Positions 17,357 to 26,400 of a stretch of DNA of 64,000 bases are shown here, one piece after another. The first letter of the stretch is position 1; the number at the start of each line of letters is the position of its first letter. The position numbers and the translations under genes were made by a program. The notes under the pieces were generated by a model. The model was not told the DNA's origin, did not search any database, and saw nothing but the letters and a program-made list of their open reading frames with translations. Source of the stretch: Opitutus sp. (GTDB taxonomy: Bacteria; Verrucomicrobiota; Verrucomicrobiae; Opitutales; Opitutaceae). Location of the stretch: assembly GCA_009695065.1 (NCBI GenBank), contig SIBR01000011.1, forward strand, positions 1-64,000, written 5' to 3'.

Positions 17357-18379
17357 ATGTCCCTCCGCATCGGCCTGATCGGCGCTGGCGCCAACACCAA
17401 GCTCCGCCACATTCCCGGTTTCCAAAAAATCAGGGGCGTCGAGGTCGTGGCAATCTGCAACCGCTCGCGCGAATCGAGCCAGCGCGTCGCCGACGAATTC
17501 AAGATCCCGAGCGTCTTCACCGACTGGAAGGAACTGGTCCACAGCCGTGACGTGGACGCGGTGTGCGTGGGCACCTGGCCCTACCTGCATTGCCCCGCCG
17601 TGTTGGAGTCCCTCGCCGCGGGCAAACACGTGCTGACCGAAGCGCGGATGGCGATGGATGCCACCGAGGCCCGGCAAATGTACGCGGCCACCCAAAAGAG
17701 CAGCAAGGTGGCGATGGTGGTCCCGGCGCCACTGTGGCTGGAGAGCGAGGCGTCCCTGCTCGGACGCCTGCGCGACGGTTTTTTCGGCGACCTCCTCGAG
17801 ATTCATGCGCGTGGTTTGGGCGGCCAGTACAACCCCGGGGCACCGGCGCACTGGCGGCAGCGCCGCGATTTTTCGGGCCTGAATATCATGTCGCTCGGCA
17901 TCCTCAACGAGACCGTCCGACGCTACGCCGGCCACGACCGCGAGGTCACGGCCAGCAGCGCGATCTTCACTCCGCAGCGCATCGACCCCGCCACCGGTCA
18001 GAAGCGCGCCGTGGACGTCCCCGAAAGTTTGGGCGTGGTCTCCCGCCTGGAAAGCGGCGCCACCGCGGTGTACCATGTGAGCAGCGTGGCCCGTTTCGGT
18101 GAAACGAGTCTCGAGGTCTACGGGACCAAGGGAACGTTCAAGCTGGGCGGAGATCAGTGCCTCATCGCCGGTGCGGGCGATTCGGCGCTCAAGCCCTTGG
18201 AACTGCCGGCCGACCCGCGAGGCGGTTGGCGGGTCGAGGAGGAATTCGTGGAGGCGATCCTGCAAGGCACGCCGGTGACCCGCACGAGCTTCGCGGACGG
18301 GGTGAAATACATGGAGTTCACCGAGGCCGTGAATCTCAGTCTGCGCGAAAGGCGGGCGGTCCCGTTGTCCCGCATTTGA
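17357..18379 (+). CDS. Gfo/Idh/MocA-family NAD(P)-dependent oxidoreductase
   Basis: A 340-residue cytoplasmic dehydrogenase. The Rossmann start is IGLIGAGANTKLRHIPGF, then VEVVAICNRSRESSQRVAD, and the conserved EAR variant of the EKP motif in GKHVLTEARMAMDATEARQM. The C-terminal domain has VSRLESGATAVYHVSS and LEVYGTKGTFKLGG. Enzymes of this family oxidise or reduce sugars, inositols or related compounds. The ATG at 17357 follows AAGGA at a good distance; the frame opens earlier at 17252. The usual EKP lysine is replaced by Arg (TEAR), which is uncommon. It could act with the DUF1080 and sugar isomerase genes of the 42-52 kb block. Confidence 0.87.
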   Translation: MSLRIGLIGAGANTKLRHIPGFQKIRGVEVVAICNRSRESSQRVADEFKIPSVFTDWKELVHSRDVDAVCVGTWPYLHCPAVLESLAAGKHVLTEARMAMDATEARQMYAATQKSSKVAMVVPAPLWLESEASLLGRLRDGFFGDLLEIHARGLGGQYNPGAPAHWRQRRDFSGLNIMSLGILNETVRRYAGHDREVTASSAIFTPQRIDPATGQKRAVDVPESLGVVSRLESGATAVYHVSSVARFGETSLEVYGTKGTFKLGGDQCLIAGAGDSALKPLELPADPRGGWRVEEEFVEAILQGTPVTRTSFADGVKYMEFTEAVNLSLRERRAVPLSRI

Positions 18380-18405
18380 TCGACTCGGTCCGCCGGTCAT
18401 CGCAG

Positions 18406-18470
18406 CGGGTGGGCCGGACACTCCGTGCGCGGCCCACCTTTGCCGATCGTCGGAATCCGCGATCGGCAAA
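18406..18470. repeat. Single family 1 arm followed by an 11-bp hairpin
   Basis: A lone left arm, GGGTGGGCCGGACACTCCG to GCGGCCCACC (18409-18438), is followed at once by TTTGCCGATCG and CGATCGGCAAA (18439-18449 and 18460-18470), a perfect stem with a 10-nt loop. The hairpin may terminate the oxidoreductase transcript. Confidence 0.7.
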
Positions 18471-18549
18471 TTGGGTTCGACTTCCCGCCCCGCGATCCTC
18501 CCGCGATCCCCATTTGACCAAACGCGATTCAGCCCAACATGCTGGGGCA

Positions 18550-19341
18550 ATGATGCCGATTCTCGAGGTCACCAATCTGCGTGTGGAACGCGGTCTCACC
18601 GCGATCCTGCGCGGCCTAGACTGGCGGGTCGGCCCCCAGGAACACTGGGTCATCCTCGGCGCCAACGGCTCCGGCAAGACGTCGCTGCTCAAGACGTTGA
18701 CCGGCTTTCTCGCGCCGACTGCCGGCGAATTCTCGGTGCTCGGCGAACATTACGGCGCAAGCGACTGGCGCGAATTGCGCTTGAAGATCGGCGTGGTGAC
18801 CAGCGCGTTTGCCGCTGCCATCCCGCCCGCTGAGCGCGCCCTCGACACCGTCGTCAGCGGGAAATTCGCCCAACTCGATCTCTGGCATCGCGTCACGCCG
18901 GCCCAACGCACCGCGGCCCGCCGCCTGCTGCGCTCAATCGGGCTCATGGCGCTCGCCGACCGCCCCTGGAACTACCTGTCCCAAGGCGAACGCCAGCGCG
19001 TGCTCATCGCTCGCGCGCTGATGGCAAAACCCCGGCTGTTGATTCTCGACGAGCCGTGCGCCGGGCTCGATCCCGTGGCACGGGAGAAGTTTCTGACCTT
19101 CATTGAAACGCTGGCCCGGCGCCGCGACTCGCGCGCCCCCGCCCTCGTGCTCGTGACGCATCACGTTGAGGAAATCATGCCCGCCTTCACGCACGCCCTC
19201 CTGCTTCGGGCCGGTCGCACCGTGGCGGCGGGACCCCGGGCCAAGGTCCTGACCTCGGCCAACCTCTCTGCGCTCTTCGGCGCCCGCTTGCGGCTGCGGA
19301 GCCGGGGCGCCCGCTATCGCCTGGATTTCGGCCACAAGTGA
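18550..19341 (+). CDS. ABC transporter ATP-binding protein
   Basis: A 263-residue nucleotide-binding protein with Walker A GANGSGKTSLLKTL, the Q-loop region VVTSAFAA, signature LSQGERQRVLIARAL, Walker B LLILDEPCAGLDP, and the switch His in LVTHHVEEI. The closest type seems to be the single-domain ATPases related to ModF/YlmA, which often stand alone. No permease or binding protein gene adjoins it, so the transported substrate is unknown and a non-transport role is possible. The ATG doublet at 18550/18553 is the family start; the frame is open far upstream through the repeat. Confidence 0.88.
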   Translation: MMPILEVTNLRVERGLTAILRGLDWRVGPQEHWVILGANGSGKTSLLKTLTGFLAPTAGEFSVLGEHYGASDWRELRLKIGVVTSAFAAAIPPAERALDTVVSGKFAQLDLWHRVTPAQRTAARRLLRSIGLMALADRPWNYLSQGERQRVLIARALMAKPRLLILDEPCAGLDPVAREKFLTFIETLARRRDSRAPALVLVTHHVEEIMPAFTHALLLRAGRTVAAGPRAKVLTSANLSALFGARLRLRSRGARYRLDFGHK

Positions 19342-19424
19342 CTCTGGGCTGGCCGCTCCACCTCGCCTCCGGGTGGTTTGCTGCCGCCGGGTTTGGGCCC
19401 GCGATACGTCCCAATCGATACCCG

Positions 19425-19517
19425 TTCCGGGTGGGCCGGGCACTCCGGCACGGCCGGAATATGTATTCGAGCCCAACCTCTTGGCCGCCCACGGAGTGGC
19501 CGGCCCACCCGGTACGA
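19425..19517. repeat. REPIN-like inverted repeat, family 1, paired arms
   Basis: Left arm CCGGGTGGGCCGGGCACTCC, spacer with ATTCGAGCCCAACCTC, right arm GGCCGCCCACGGAGTGGCC ending in CCCGGTACGA. It lies between the convergent ABC ATPase and dienelactone hydrolase genes. Confidence 0.85.
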
Positions 19518-19531
19518 AAGCCGGACCGGCG

Positions 19532-20334
19532 CTACTTCTTCGCAAAGATTTCCCCGAAGAACGACTGCATGTGTGCCCACGAGCGATGATCCGCCGCGGC
19601 GTTGTAGCCGATGCCACCGACCAAACCGGCTGACTTCGCCATCTCATCGGCTCCCGGATTCGTAAACGCGTGGATCGCCCCGGCGTAACTGACAAACTGG
19701 TAGTCGAGCTTCGCGTCATCGACCGCTTTCTTGAACGCTTCGAGTTCCTCCTTGGCGATGAACGGGGCCACGGCGCCGTGACAGATCAGCAGCTTGGCCT
19801 TGGTCTTCGCCGCCTGCTCGGCCGACGGGGCAAGCAGGCTGCCATGAAAACTCACGATGCCCGCGATCGGCGCGCCGCTGAACGCGAGCGTCTGCACCGT
19901 CGCCCCGCCGAAACAATAGCCGATCGCGGCGACCCGCCCGGCGTCGACGAGCCCGGTCTTCAACAGTTGCTCGAGCCCGGCCCGCGCACGATCCGCCATC
20001 AGCGGCTTGCCATAAAACTGCCCGGCGAGCTGGCCCGCCTTGTCCTTGTCCGTGGTCACGACGCCCGCGCCATACATGTCGGCGGCAAACGCCACGTAGC
20101 CCAGTTTCGCGAGCTGCCCGGCGCGGCTCTTGGGGGACTCATTGAGACCCCACCACTCCGGAATCACCAGAACGCCCAGCGCCTTGCTGGCGGCCGGCGC
20201 CTTGGTGTCGTCGTACGCCAGATAACCCTCGAGCTTCACCCCCGCGTGGTCGTAGGCCACGGCCCGGGTGACGATTTTGCCTAGGCCGCCATGATCATAG
20301 TTCCGAACACCAAAATAAGTCCGATTGTCTTCAT
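19532..20334 (-). pseudogene. Secreted dienelactone hydrolase family protein, frameshift and lost catalytic Asp
   Basis: The alpha/beta hydrolase core has LGVLVIPEWWGLNE, the nucleophile in AAIGYCFGGATVQ and the histidine in YAGAIHAFTNPGAD. The usual catalytic Asp in an HGAxDPF-type motif is replaced: the sequence reads CHGAVAPFI (codon GCC, one base from GAC). A good signal peptide, MKTIGLILVFGTMIMAA, starts at the ATG 20332-20334 but is in another frame and stops at 20281. One more C at GGCCTAGG would join it to the mature part KIVTRAVAYDHAG. The intact mature frame also runs back to 20428 without a plausible start. Function is doubtful in this copy. Confidence 0.75.
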
Positions 20335-20420
20335 CCCTAAATTTTCCGCCCCGGCGGAAAATTACAAAGGTTTTTGCGCGGCAAAAAATCTCTTCGCGGT
20401 GGTCTAAAGAGGGTCTGTTG

Positions 20421-20519
20421 TTTGTCATTCTGAGCGCCAGCGAAGAATCCAGCGACAGGTCGCACCCGCGGAAGTGCGGCGAAAGTCCAACTGGATTCTT
20501 CGCTCGTGCTCAGAATGAC
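20421..20519. repeat. TCATTCTGAGCG-family inverted repeat (short form)
   Basis: Left arm TGTCATTCTGAGCGCCAGCG then AAGAATCCAG; right arm CTGGATTCTTCGCTC then TGCTCAGAATGAC. The loop holds GCGCACCCGCGGAAGTGCGGCG-like sequence able to form its own stem. It lies between the hydrolase and CBS genes. Confidence 0.8.
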
Positions 20520-20531
20520 CCGACTCCTGGG

Positions 20532-20551
20532 TTTTCAGCTTAAGCTGAAAA
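20532..20551 (-). terminator. Perfect 20-bp palindrome overlapping the CBS gene stop
   Basis: TTTTCAGCTTAAGCTGAAAA is self-complementary over its full length and contains the TAA stop of the CBS protein gene (20540-20542). It has A/T ends on both sides, fitting a bidirectional terminator. Confidence 0.55.
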
Positions 20552-20983
20552 TCCACCGGTGATGTAATTTTTCAGGTGCTCGGCCTCGGCGCGATGATGG
20601 TCCGCCATCCAACGCGTGACATCGCCGATCGAAATGGTGCCGCCCAACCGGTCGTCGACGATCACCGGCAAATGGCGACAACGCTTTTCCGTGAAGATTT
20701 TCATTGTCTGTTCCACAGTCGTATCCGGCGCGATCGTGAGCACCCCCGCGCTCATCACATCTGTGACGAGCGCACGCTTCGGATCGAGACCGGCGCCCAC
20801 GACCCGCCGGAGCACATCGCGCTCGGTGAAAATTCCGACGAGGCGATCTCCCTCCATCACCACGACCGAACCAACGCGATTGCGGTTCATTTCCGCCACG
20901 GCCTCAGCGACAGTGACCGTGGGCGGTACGGAAAAAACCTGGCGGCCTTTTCGATCCAGGAGGGCAGAGATGGGAGTATTCAT
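20540..20983 (-). CDS. CBS-domain-pair protein
   Basis: A 147-residue protein made of two CBS motifs: VFSVPPTVTVAEAVAEMNRN with VGSVVVMEGDRLVGIFTERDVLR, and VLTIAPDTTVEQTMKIFTEK with HLPVIVDDRLGGTISIGDVTRWM. Stand-alone CBS pairs bind adenine nucleotides and usually sense energy state or control a partner protein. The start is ATG 20981-20983 (MNTPISALLDRKGRQV); the frame runs further upstream without homology. It is divergent from lemA. Confidence 0.9.
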   Translation of the reverse strand: MNTPISALLDRKGRQVFSVPPTVTVAEAVAEMNRNRVGSVVVMEGDRLVGIFTERDVLRRVVGAGLDPKRALVTDVMSAGVLTIAPDTTVEQTMKIFTEKRCRHLPVIVDDRLGGTISIGDVTRWMADHHRAEAEHLKNYITGGFSA

Positions 20984-21297
20984 AGGGTAACGTTCGGGGG
21001 TGAACCCAGCTTGGGCCGCGAAACCGCTGCTGCAACCTGAAAGGCCAATCTTACCTATCCCCGTACCGGGTGCGCCGGGCACTCCCGACTTCGCCCTGCG
21101 GGCTTCCCCCTTCGCCCTTCGGGCTGCCGAAGGACATGACGCAGGACGAGAGGTGCGAGGGCCGACGAAGCCTGAGCGACGACGGCCGTGCGCCGCCATT
21201 TCCGTGCCGCACCCACGTCTGTCCATGACAACCGCGCCCCGTTCTTCGACATCGATGCGACTTGCGCGACCACCCTGGCAGTGCACCTTAAGCCATT
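20984..21297. other. Intergenic region between the CBS gene and lemA
   Basis: 314 bp. It holds a decayed family 1 left arm, CCGGGTGCGCCGGGCACTCC (about 21061-21086), a GCCCTGCGGGCTTCCCC / CGCCCTTCGGGCTGCC pair of small hairpins, and the promoter region for lemA. No gene is visible. Confidence 0.5.
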
Positions 21298-21921
21298 ATG
21301 AGTGCAGGAAAAATTCTTCTCCTTGTGTTCGGCTCCTTCGTCGCGTTTGCCGTGGTCCTCGGGCTGGCCGTGGCCGGGATCTACAACCGGCTCGTCTCCC
21401 TCCAGCAGGGCACCGACGCCGCCTGGGCCCAGGTCCAGAACGTTTACCAGCGTCGCGCGGACTTGATCCCCAACCTCGTCAACACCGTCGCCGGCGCCGC
21501 GAATTTCGAAAAATCGACGCTCGCCGAAGTCGTGGAGGCCCGCGCCTCCGTCGGCCGCGTCAGCCTTCCAGCCGGCACCGCGCCCACCGATCCCCAGCAG
21601 TTTCGCCAATTCGAGCAGGCGCAGGGCCAGCTCGGCGCCGCCCTCTCCCGGCTGCTCGTCGTGTCGGAACGTTACCCCGACCTGAAGGCGACCGCGGCGT
21701 TTCGCGATCTTCAGGTGCAGCTCGAGGGCACGGAGAACCGCATCAGCGTCGAGCGCGGCCGGTTCAACGAGGCGGTCCAAGCCTATAACACCGCCATCCG
21801 AAGTTTTCCCGCGACCCTGCTGGCCGGGATGTTCGGTCACACGGTGCGACCGTATTTCGCCGCCACGCCGGGCGCGGAGAAAGCACCCGAGGTTAAATTC
21901 GATTTCAGCAAGAAAGCGTGA
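21298..21921 (+). CDS. lemA: LemA family protein
   Basis: A 207-residue protein with one N-terminal membrane anchor (ILLLVFGSFVAFAVVLGLAV) followed by the diagnostic NRLVSLQQGTDAAWAQVQNVYQRRADLIPNLVNTV in pieces, then a long helical body with FRDLQVQLEGTENRISVER and YNTAIRSFPATLLAGMFG. LemA proteins are envelope helical-bundle proteins of uncertain function, often encoded with TPM-domain genes, as here. The next gene begins in the region just after the stop, and the three genes to 23338 look like one operon. Confidence 0.93.
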   Translation: MSAGKILLLVFGSFVAFAVVLGLAVAGIYNRLVSLQQGTDAAWAQVQNVYQRRADLIPNLVNTVAGAANFEKSTLAEVVEARASVGRVSLPAGTAPTDPQQFRQFEQAQGQLGAALSRLLVVSERYPDLKATAAFRDLQVQLEGTENRISVERGRFNEAVQAYNTAIRSFPATLLAGMFGHTVRPYFAATPGAEKAPEVKFDFSKKA

Positions 21922-21960
21922 TCGCTCGACCGCTAGCCACCGTTAGATCGTGTTATGAAC

Positions 21961-22075
21961 TTTGGAGTGCGGCGGATCGATGCCGCTTTTGTCGACGAGC
22001 CCCGGCTTGTCGGCCTACCAGACCGGCGCACCGGGTCGCGCCTTCGACAGCGGCCCTAGGTCGCCGCACTCCAAA
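21961..22075. repeat. 115-bp palindromic element between lemA and the TPM gene
   Basis: TTTGGAGTGCGGCG (21961-21974) and CGCCGCACTCCAAA (22062-22075) are perfect 14-bp inverted ends. The interior has smaller stems. I see only this copy in the window. It splits the lemA operon. Confidence 0.7.
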
Positions 22076-22100
22076 CAGGACGTCTTCATCAAGAAAGTGC

Positions 22101-22901
22101 ATGCCCGTCTCTAGCTTGACCGCTGGGGTTGGTAGTTCCGGCTTCAGCCGGAATCCGACGCAGTTCCGGCTAAAGCCGGGACGACGAACCATCGGGCTCG
22201 CCTGCCTCTTTTTCGCCTCGCTCCTGGGGGCCGCCGAAGTTCTCCCTCCTCCGCCCCAGAACCATTTTAACGACTACGCCCGGCTCGTCCGGCCGGCCAC
22301 CGCAACGCAACTCAACCGCGAACTTGCGGAGTTTGAGCGCACCACCTCGAACCAGATCGTCGTCGCAATCTATCCGCGGCTGGAATCGAAATCATCGGTC
22401 GAAGACTATGCCGTCCGCGTCGCGCAATCGTGGCGGGTCGGCCAAAAGGACCGGAAAAACGGGGCCGTGCTCTTCTTTTTTCAGGAAAGCCACGACATCC
22501 GAATCGTCACCGGCTACGGGCTCGAGGGCGTGTTGCCCGACGCCTTGTGCAAACGGATCATCGAGAATGAAATCAGCCCGCGGTTTCGCACCGGTGATTT
22601 CGACGGCGGCGTGACCGGCGGCGTGCACGCGCTGCTCGCCGCAGCGCGGGGTGAGTATCGCGGCACCGGCCGGACGGCCCGGGAAGGCACGGGCGGCGCC
22701 AACCAAGACGGGGTGGGGGGACTCCTCATGTTTGTCATCGTCGCGATCATCGTGATCGGCGCGCTCAAGTCGTCCTCCAACCGTGGCCGCGTGGTTTACG
22801 GGCGCGACGGGTGCCGGACTATCTGGGGCGGCGGCGGAGGCGGTTCTTTCTCGGGTGGCGGCGGCAGTTTCGGCGGCGGTGGCGCCGGAGGAAAATGGTG
22901 A
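22101..22901 (+). CDS. TPM-domain protein (YgcG-like), N-terminus partly repeat-derived
   Basis: The TPM domain is clear: NHFNDYARLVRPATATQLNR, ELAEFERTTSNQIVVAIYPR, KDRKNGAVLFFFQESHDIRI and VTGYGLEGVLPDALCKRI. It is followed by a membrane segment LLMFVIVAIIVIGALK and a glycine-serine-rich tail (GGGGGGSFSGGGGSFGGGG). The signal-like stretch TIGLACLFFASLLGAAEVLP lacks a start codon directly before it. The nearest ATG (22101) lies upstream of a repeat copy (22131-22184), so residues such as SSGFSRNPTQFRLKPGRR are encoded by the repeat. The frame is open back to 21918. Role: a predicted envelope protein acting with LemA. Confidence 0.82.
   Translation: MPVSSLTAGVGSSGFSRNPTQFRLKPGRRTIGLACLFFASLLGAAEVLPPPPQNHFNDYARLVRPATATQLNRELAEFERTTSNQIVVAIYPRLESKSSVEDYAVRVAQSWRVGQKDRKNGAVLFFFQESHDIRIVTGYGLEGVLPDALCKRIIENEISPRFRTGDFDGGVTGGVHALLAAARGEYRGTGRTAREGTGGANQDGVGGLLMFVIVAIIVIGALKSSSNRGRVVYGRDGCRTIWGGGGGGSFSGGGGSFGGGGAGGKW
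22131..22184 (+). repeat. GTAGTTCCG-family repeat (family 3), variant copy
   Basis: GTAGTTCCGGCTTCAGCCGG and CAGTTCCGGCTAAAGCCGGG are two hairpin-forming units of the family also seen at 33281-33354 and 34815-34875. Here the arms are in direct orientation and fall inside the reading frame of the TPM gene. Confidence 0.75.
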
Positions 22902-23338
22902 TGCGCCTGTTCACGCCCAACTTGCCGATTGATCAGGCCCGGGTGGTCGCGGCCATCGGGGCGGCGGAGCAGCGGACCGCCGGGGAAATTCGCGTCGTCG
23001 TCTCCCGCCGCAAGACCGACGACCCCGTGGCCGCGGCCCGGGAGCAATTCGAAAGGCTGGGCATGACGCAGACCAAGCTGCGGTGCGGGGTGTTGATCTT
23101 CCTCGCACCCGCCTCCCGCGCATTCGCCGTCATCGGCGATACGGGGATTCATGAGAAATGCGGCGGCCCGTTTTGGCAGGAGCTGGCGACGGCGATGACC
23201 GGGCATTTCCAGCGCGGTGATTTCACCGCCGGCCTCGAACATGGGATTGGGCGCGCCGGAACCCTGCTGGCGGCACATTTTCCGCGGTCGACTGACGATC
23301 GGAACGAGCTGTCGAACGAAATCGCGGACGCGGGGTAG
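22901..23338 (+). CDS. Small TPM-domain protein
   Basis: A protein of about 145 residues with the TPM pattern: RVVAAIGAAEQRTAGEIRVV, then LGMTQTKLRCGVLIFLAP, FAVIGDTGIHEKCGGPFWQ and ATAMTGHFQRGDFTAGL. It has no signal peptide and is probably the cytoplasmic-type short TPM member that often follows the YgcG-like gene. A GGAGG sits 9 nt before the ATG at 22901, which overlaps the upstream TGA as TGATG. An in-frame ATG at 22895 is too close to that site. Translational coupling with the upstream gene is therefore likely. Confidence 0.85.
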   Translation: MRLFTPNLPIDQARVVAAIGAAEQRTAGEIRVVVSRRKTDDPVAAAREQFERLGMTQTKLRCGVLIFLAPASRAFAVIGDTGIHEKCGGPFWQELATAMTGHFQRGDFTAGLEHGIGRAGTLLAAHFPRSTDDRNELSNEIADAG

Positions 23339-23401
23339 GAGTAACCTTTAGGGACCGGCGATGATTCGTCTGGCTCGACGGGGCGCTTCCTGGCCGACTA
23401 T

Positions 23402-23435
23402 CGTACCGGGTGGGCCGGGCACTCCGTGCGCGGCC
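23402..23435 (+). repeat. Family 1 repeat, single left arm
   Basis: CGTACCGGGTGGGCCGGGCA continuing CTCCGTGCGCGGCC. No right arm follows before the hrpA end at 23468. The sequence matches the consensus almost perfectly. Confidence 0.8.
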
Positions 23436-23467
23436 GACATCTTGGGTTCCATCCCATGTTCGACTCC

Positions 23468-26400
23468 TCACCGCGGAAACAGCCGGTCGAGCGCGCCGAG
23501 ATTTTTCAGCGGTTTCAACTTTTTTTCCGGCACGGCCGAACTCGACACAATCGGTCGCGGAGCGGGCGCCTCGCGCGACCCCACCGCGCCCGGCTGCAGC
23601 GCCGCGAGCGCGCGCTCGAGTTTGACGGCCGACACGGGCTCCGCCGTGCCGAGTTCCTGCGCAAACAGGCTCACGCGGAACTCCTCCACGAGCCAGCGGA
23701 AGGCATCGCGGGCGGGGGCGGGAGGCGCTTTGCGTCCCGACTCGTCGCGGGACAAACCCGCTCCGACGGCAAGACCGCGCAGCGCTTTTTCATACGGCGC
23801 GAGCTGCCCCGCCCGCTCTGCGTCCTTCGCCGGATTTTGCCGCCAGCGATCGGCACGGAGTTTCTTCGCTTTCAAATAGCGCGGCAGATGCGCGAGTTGT
23901 TCGTAGGGCGTGACGCGAAGGAAATCCGGCGGGAGCAGCGTCGCCAGGTCGGCGTCGAGCCCCGCGTAGGGTTTCGGATGCACGAGCAGTTCCTGCCGCA
24001 CCGAAAGAATATCCTTCAGCAAATCGCAGAAGCGCGGCACGAGCCCGCGGATCGCGGCCTTGGCTCGGTCGAGCTCGGCGGCAAACGCGGCCGCCGTCAG
24101 GGGTTCCACCCGCCGTCCACACAGCCAGCGACGAATCGTGGCGAAGGCGTGCACCTGCAATTCGTCCGCGGGCGCCAGGGTCGAAACCAACGGCCCGAGC
24201 ATTCGCACGGCGCGCAGGTCGCGCTCCAGCCACCCCAGATCGTGCGAAAGCTGGCGTTCGAAAAGCGTGGCGACTCCGCTTCGCGTCGCGGCCGCGGCTT
24301 CCTCGGGCGTCTTGAAAAGTCGCAGCGCGACGCCGTCCGTCGCCGCCTGCAATCCGGGAAACGCGTAAACCGGCACCCCGGCCTGCTCGGCCACCAGCAC
24401 GCGGGCGGGAATCTCGCCAAACGTCCAGGCCGTTTGCTCCGTGGTCTCCCACTTCGCCCGGGTGCGGCGCCACGCTTCGGGTTCGAGCCGCGCGACGCTC
24501 GCACTGGCATGCCGGGTTTGCTGGTGCAGTGCGGCGGATATTTCGGCGAGTTCCCGGCTCGCGCAGAATTCCTTCCCCGTCTCGTTCACGACCCGCACCC
24601 GCACCCGTAAGTGATCGGGCAGCGGTTTGTCGTCCCAGACGGCCGGGTCGATCGTGACGCCAAAGCGCTCGCGGATCTGTGCGGCGAGGGCCAACGGCAA
24701 TGTCGGATTCGATTCACTGGGGGCGCGACGCCCTCGTCGCGCAATTTCGGCGACGAGGGCGTCGCCGCTCCAATTTTTCAGCTGCGCGCTCAAATCCGTC
24801 GCCAAACTCCGGGCCGTCTCGGCCAGCGGCACAAACCCGCGGCGCAATTCCTTCGGCAGCGCCCGCAGGTAATGCTCAACCTTCGCTTCGAGATGCCCCG
24901 GCACCGCCCAATCAAGCGCGGCGGGCGTGAGCGCCTCCGCTTGGGCGACGCTGACCTCCAGCGTTACCCCATCATCGGCCTGCCCCGGTTTGTAGGCGTA
25001 GTTGAGCGGCAACGCCCGATTGTCCAGCGGCAGCGCCTCGGGGAACGAGGCCGCGTCGTGCGCCATGGTCTCCGGATCGCGCAGGTCGTCCGGCGTCATC
25101 ATCAGGAAGGACGGCTCGGCTCCGCGCCGCTCGCGGACCAAATCAACCAGCTCCGCGACGGAGGAGACCGGAACTGCCGCCGCTTCCGGCAACAACCGCG
25201 CCGCGTAAAACCGATAGGCCGCTTCGTCGAGATTCAGATATCCGCTGTCGCGCGCCCGGGTGAGGAGATCCTCGATCTTCTCCCGGAGGGCGCGGTTGCG
25301 CGTGATGCAATCGAGCGGGTAGGTAATGGTGTCGTTCACCAGTCCTTCGCGAAGGAAAATCTCCGTCGCCCGCACGGGGTCAACGCTGCCGTAGCTGACC
25401 GCGCGGCTTTCCAATTCGAGCCCATAGAGGCGCGTCCGCCGCTTCACCATCACGCGGCCCTTCTCGCCGTCCCAAAAGGGTTCGCTATGCGCCACCCGAA
25501 CCACGTGCTGGCCGAGGTCCAGCGCCCACGCCGGATCGAGCCGCGCACACGTGCGCGCATAGAGCCGGGTCGTCTCCATGATCTCCGAGGCCAGAATCCA
25601 GCGCGGCCCGCGTTTGTCAGATCCCTTGGCCGCTTCCGGCGGCTTGGCGCCGGCGGGCTTCTTTTTCGGCGCGTCCCGCCGAAAAAGCACGGATCCCGGG
25701 AACAACCCCACCTTCCGATCCTGCGTGGCCTTGTAGCCGCCCGAATCTTCATCGACGTGCGCAATATTGCCGAGCAATCCCGCGAGAATACTGCGATGGA
25801 TCGCCCGGTAGGGCGGCGATCCGAAGGCCATCGAGCCTGCGTCCACCTCCTTCAGCCCATGCAGCGCCGAGGTCAGCCGAAAATCCTCGCGCTCCTTTGC
25901 GATGTCGAGGAGCTGCGCATGGACATCGCGCCACTCCCGCATCCGGGCATAACTGAGAAAATGGTCGCGGCAAAACCGCCGGAGCTGCGCCTGCGACAAC
26001 TGCTCGAACTCGTCGTGATAGGTGTCCCAGATATTGAGCAGTGTGAGAAAGTCCGAATCCGGATGAGTAAACCGGCGGTGCGCCGCGTCGGCCTGCTGCT
26101 GCTTGTCGAGCGGCCGTTCGCGCGGATCCTGAATCGAGAGTCCTGCCGCAATGACCAGCACCTCGCGTACCGCCTTCTCGTTCCGCGCCTGCAGGATCAT
26201 CCGGCCGACGGTCGGATCGACGGGCAGTCGGGCGAGTTCCCGACCGATGGCCGTCAATTCCAACGATAGACCGCGAACAACGGAGGACGCCTCCCGACTC
26301 TCCACGCTCGGCTCCTCCGATTGTTTTTTCTCCTGACTCCTGACTCCTGGCTCCTGACTTCTTCCCTCTTCCCTCACGATCGCCCCAAGTTCCTCCAACA

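Noticed and set aside
21298..23338. lemA and TPM genes as part of a phage or defence island
   Set aside because: This gene set is a common chromosomal envelope operon, with no mobility or toxin genes beside it.
24611..26269. A 552-codon open frame on the plus strand opposite hrpA
   Set aside because: It lies fully antisense to a clearly conserved helicase. Its translation is arginine- and histidine-rich with no family motif, as expected for a GC-rich shadow frame.
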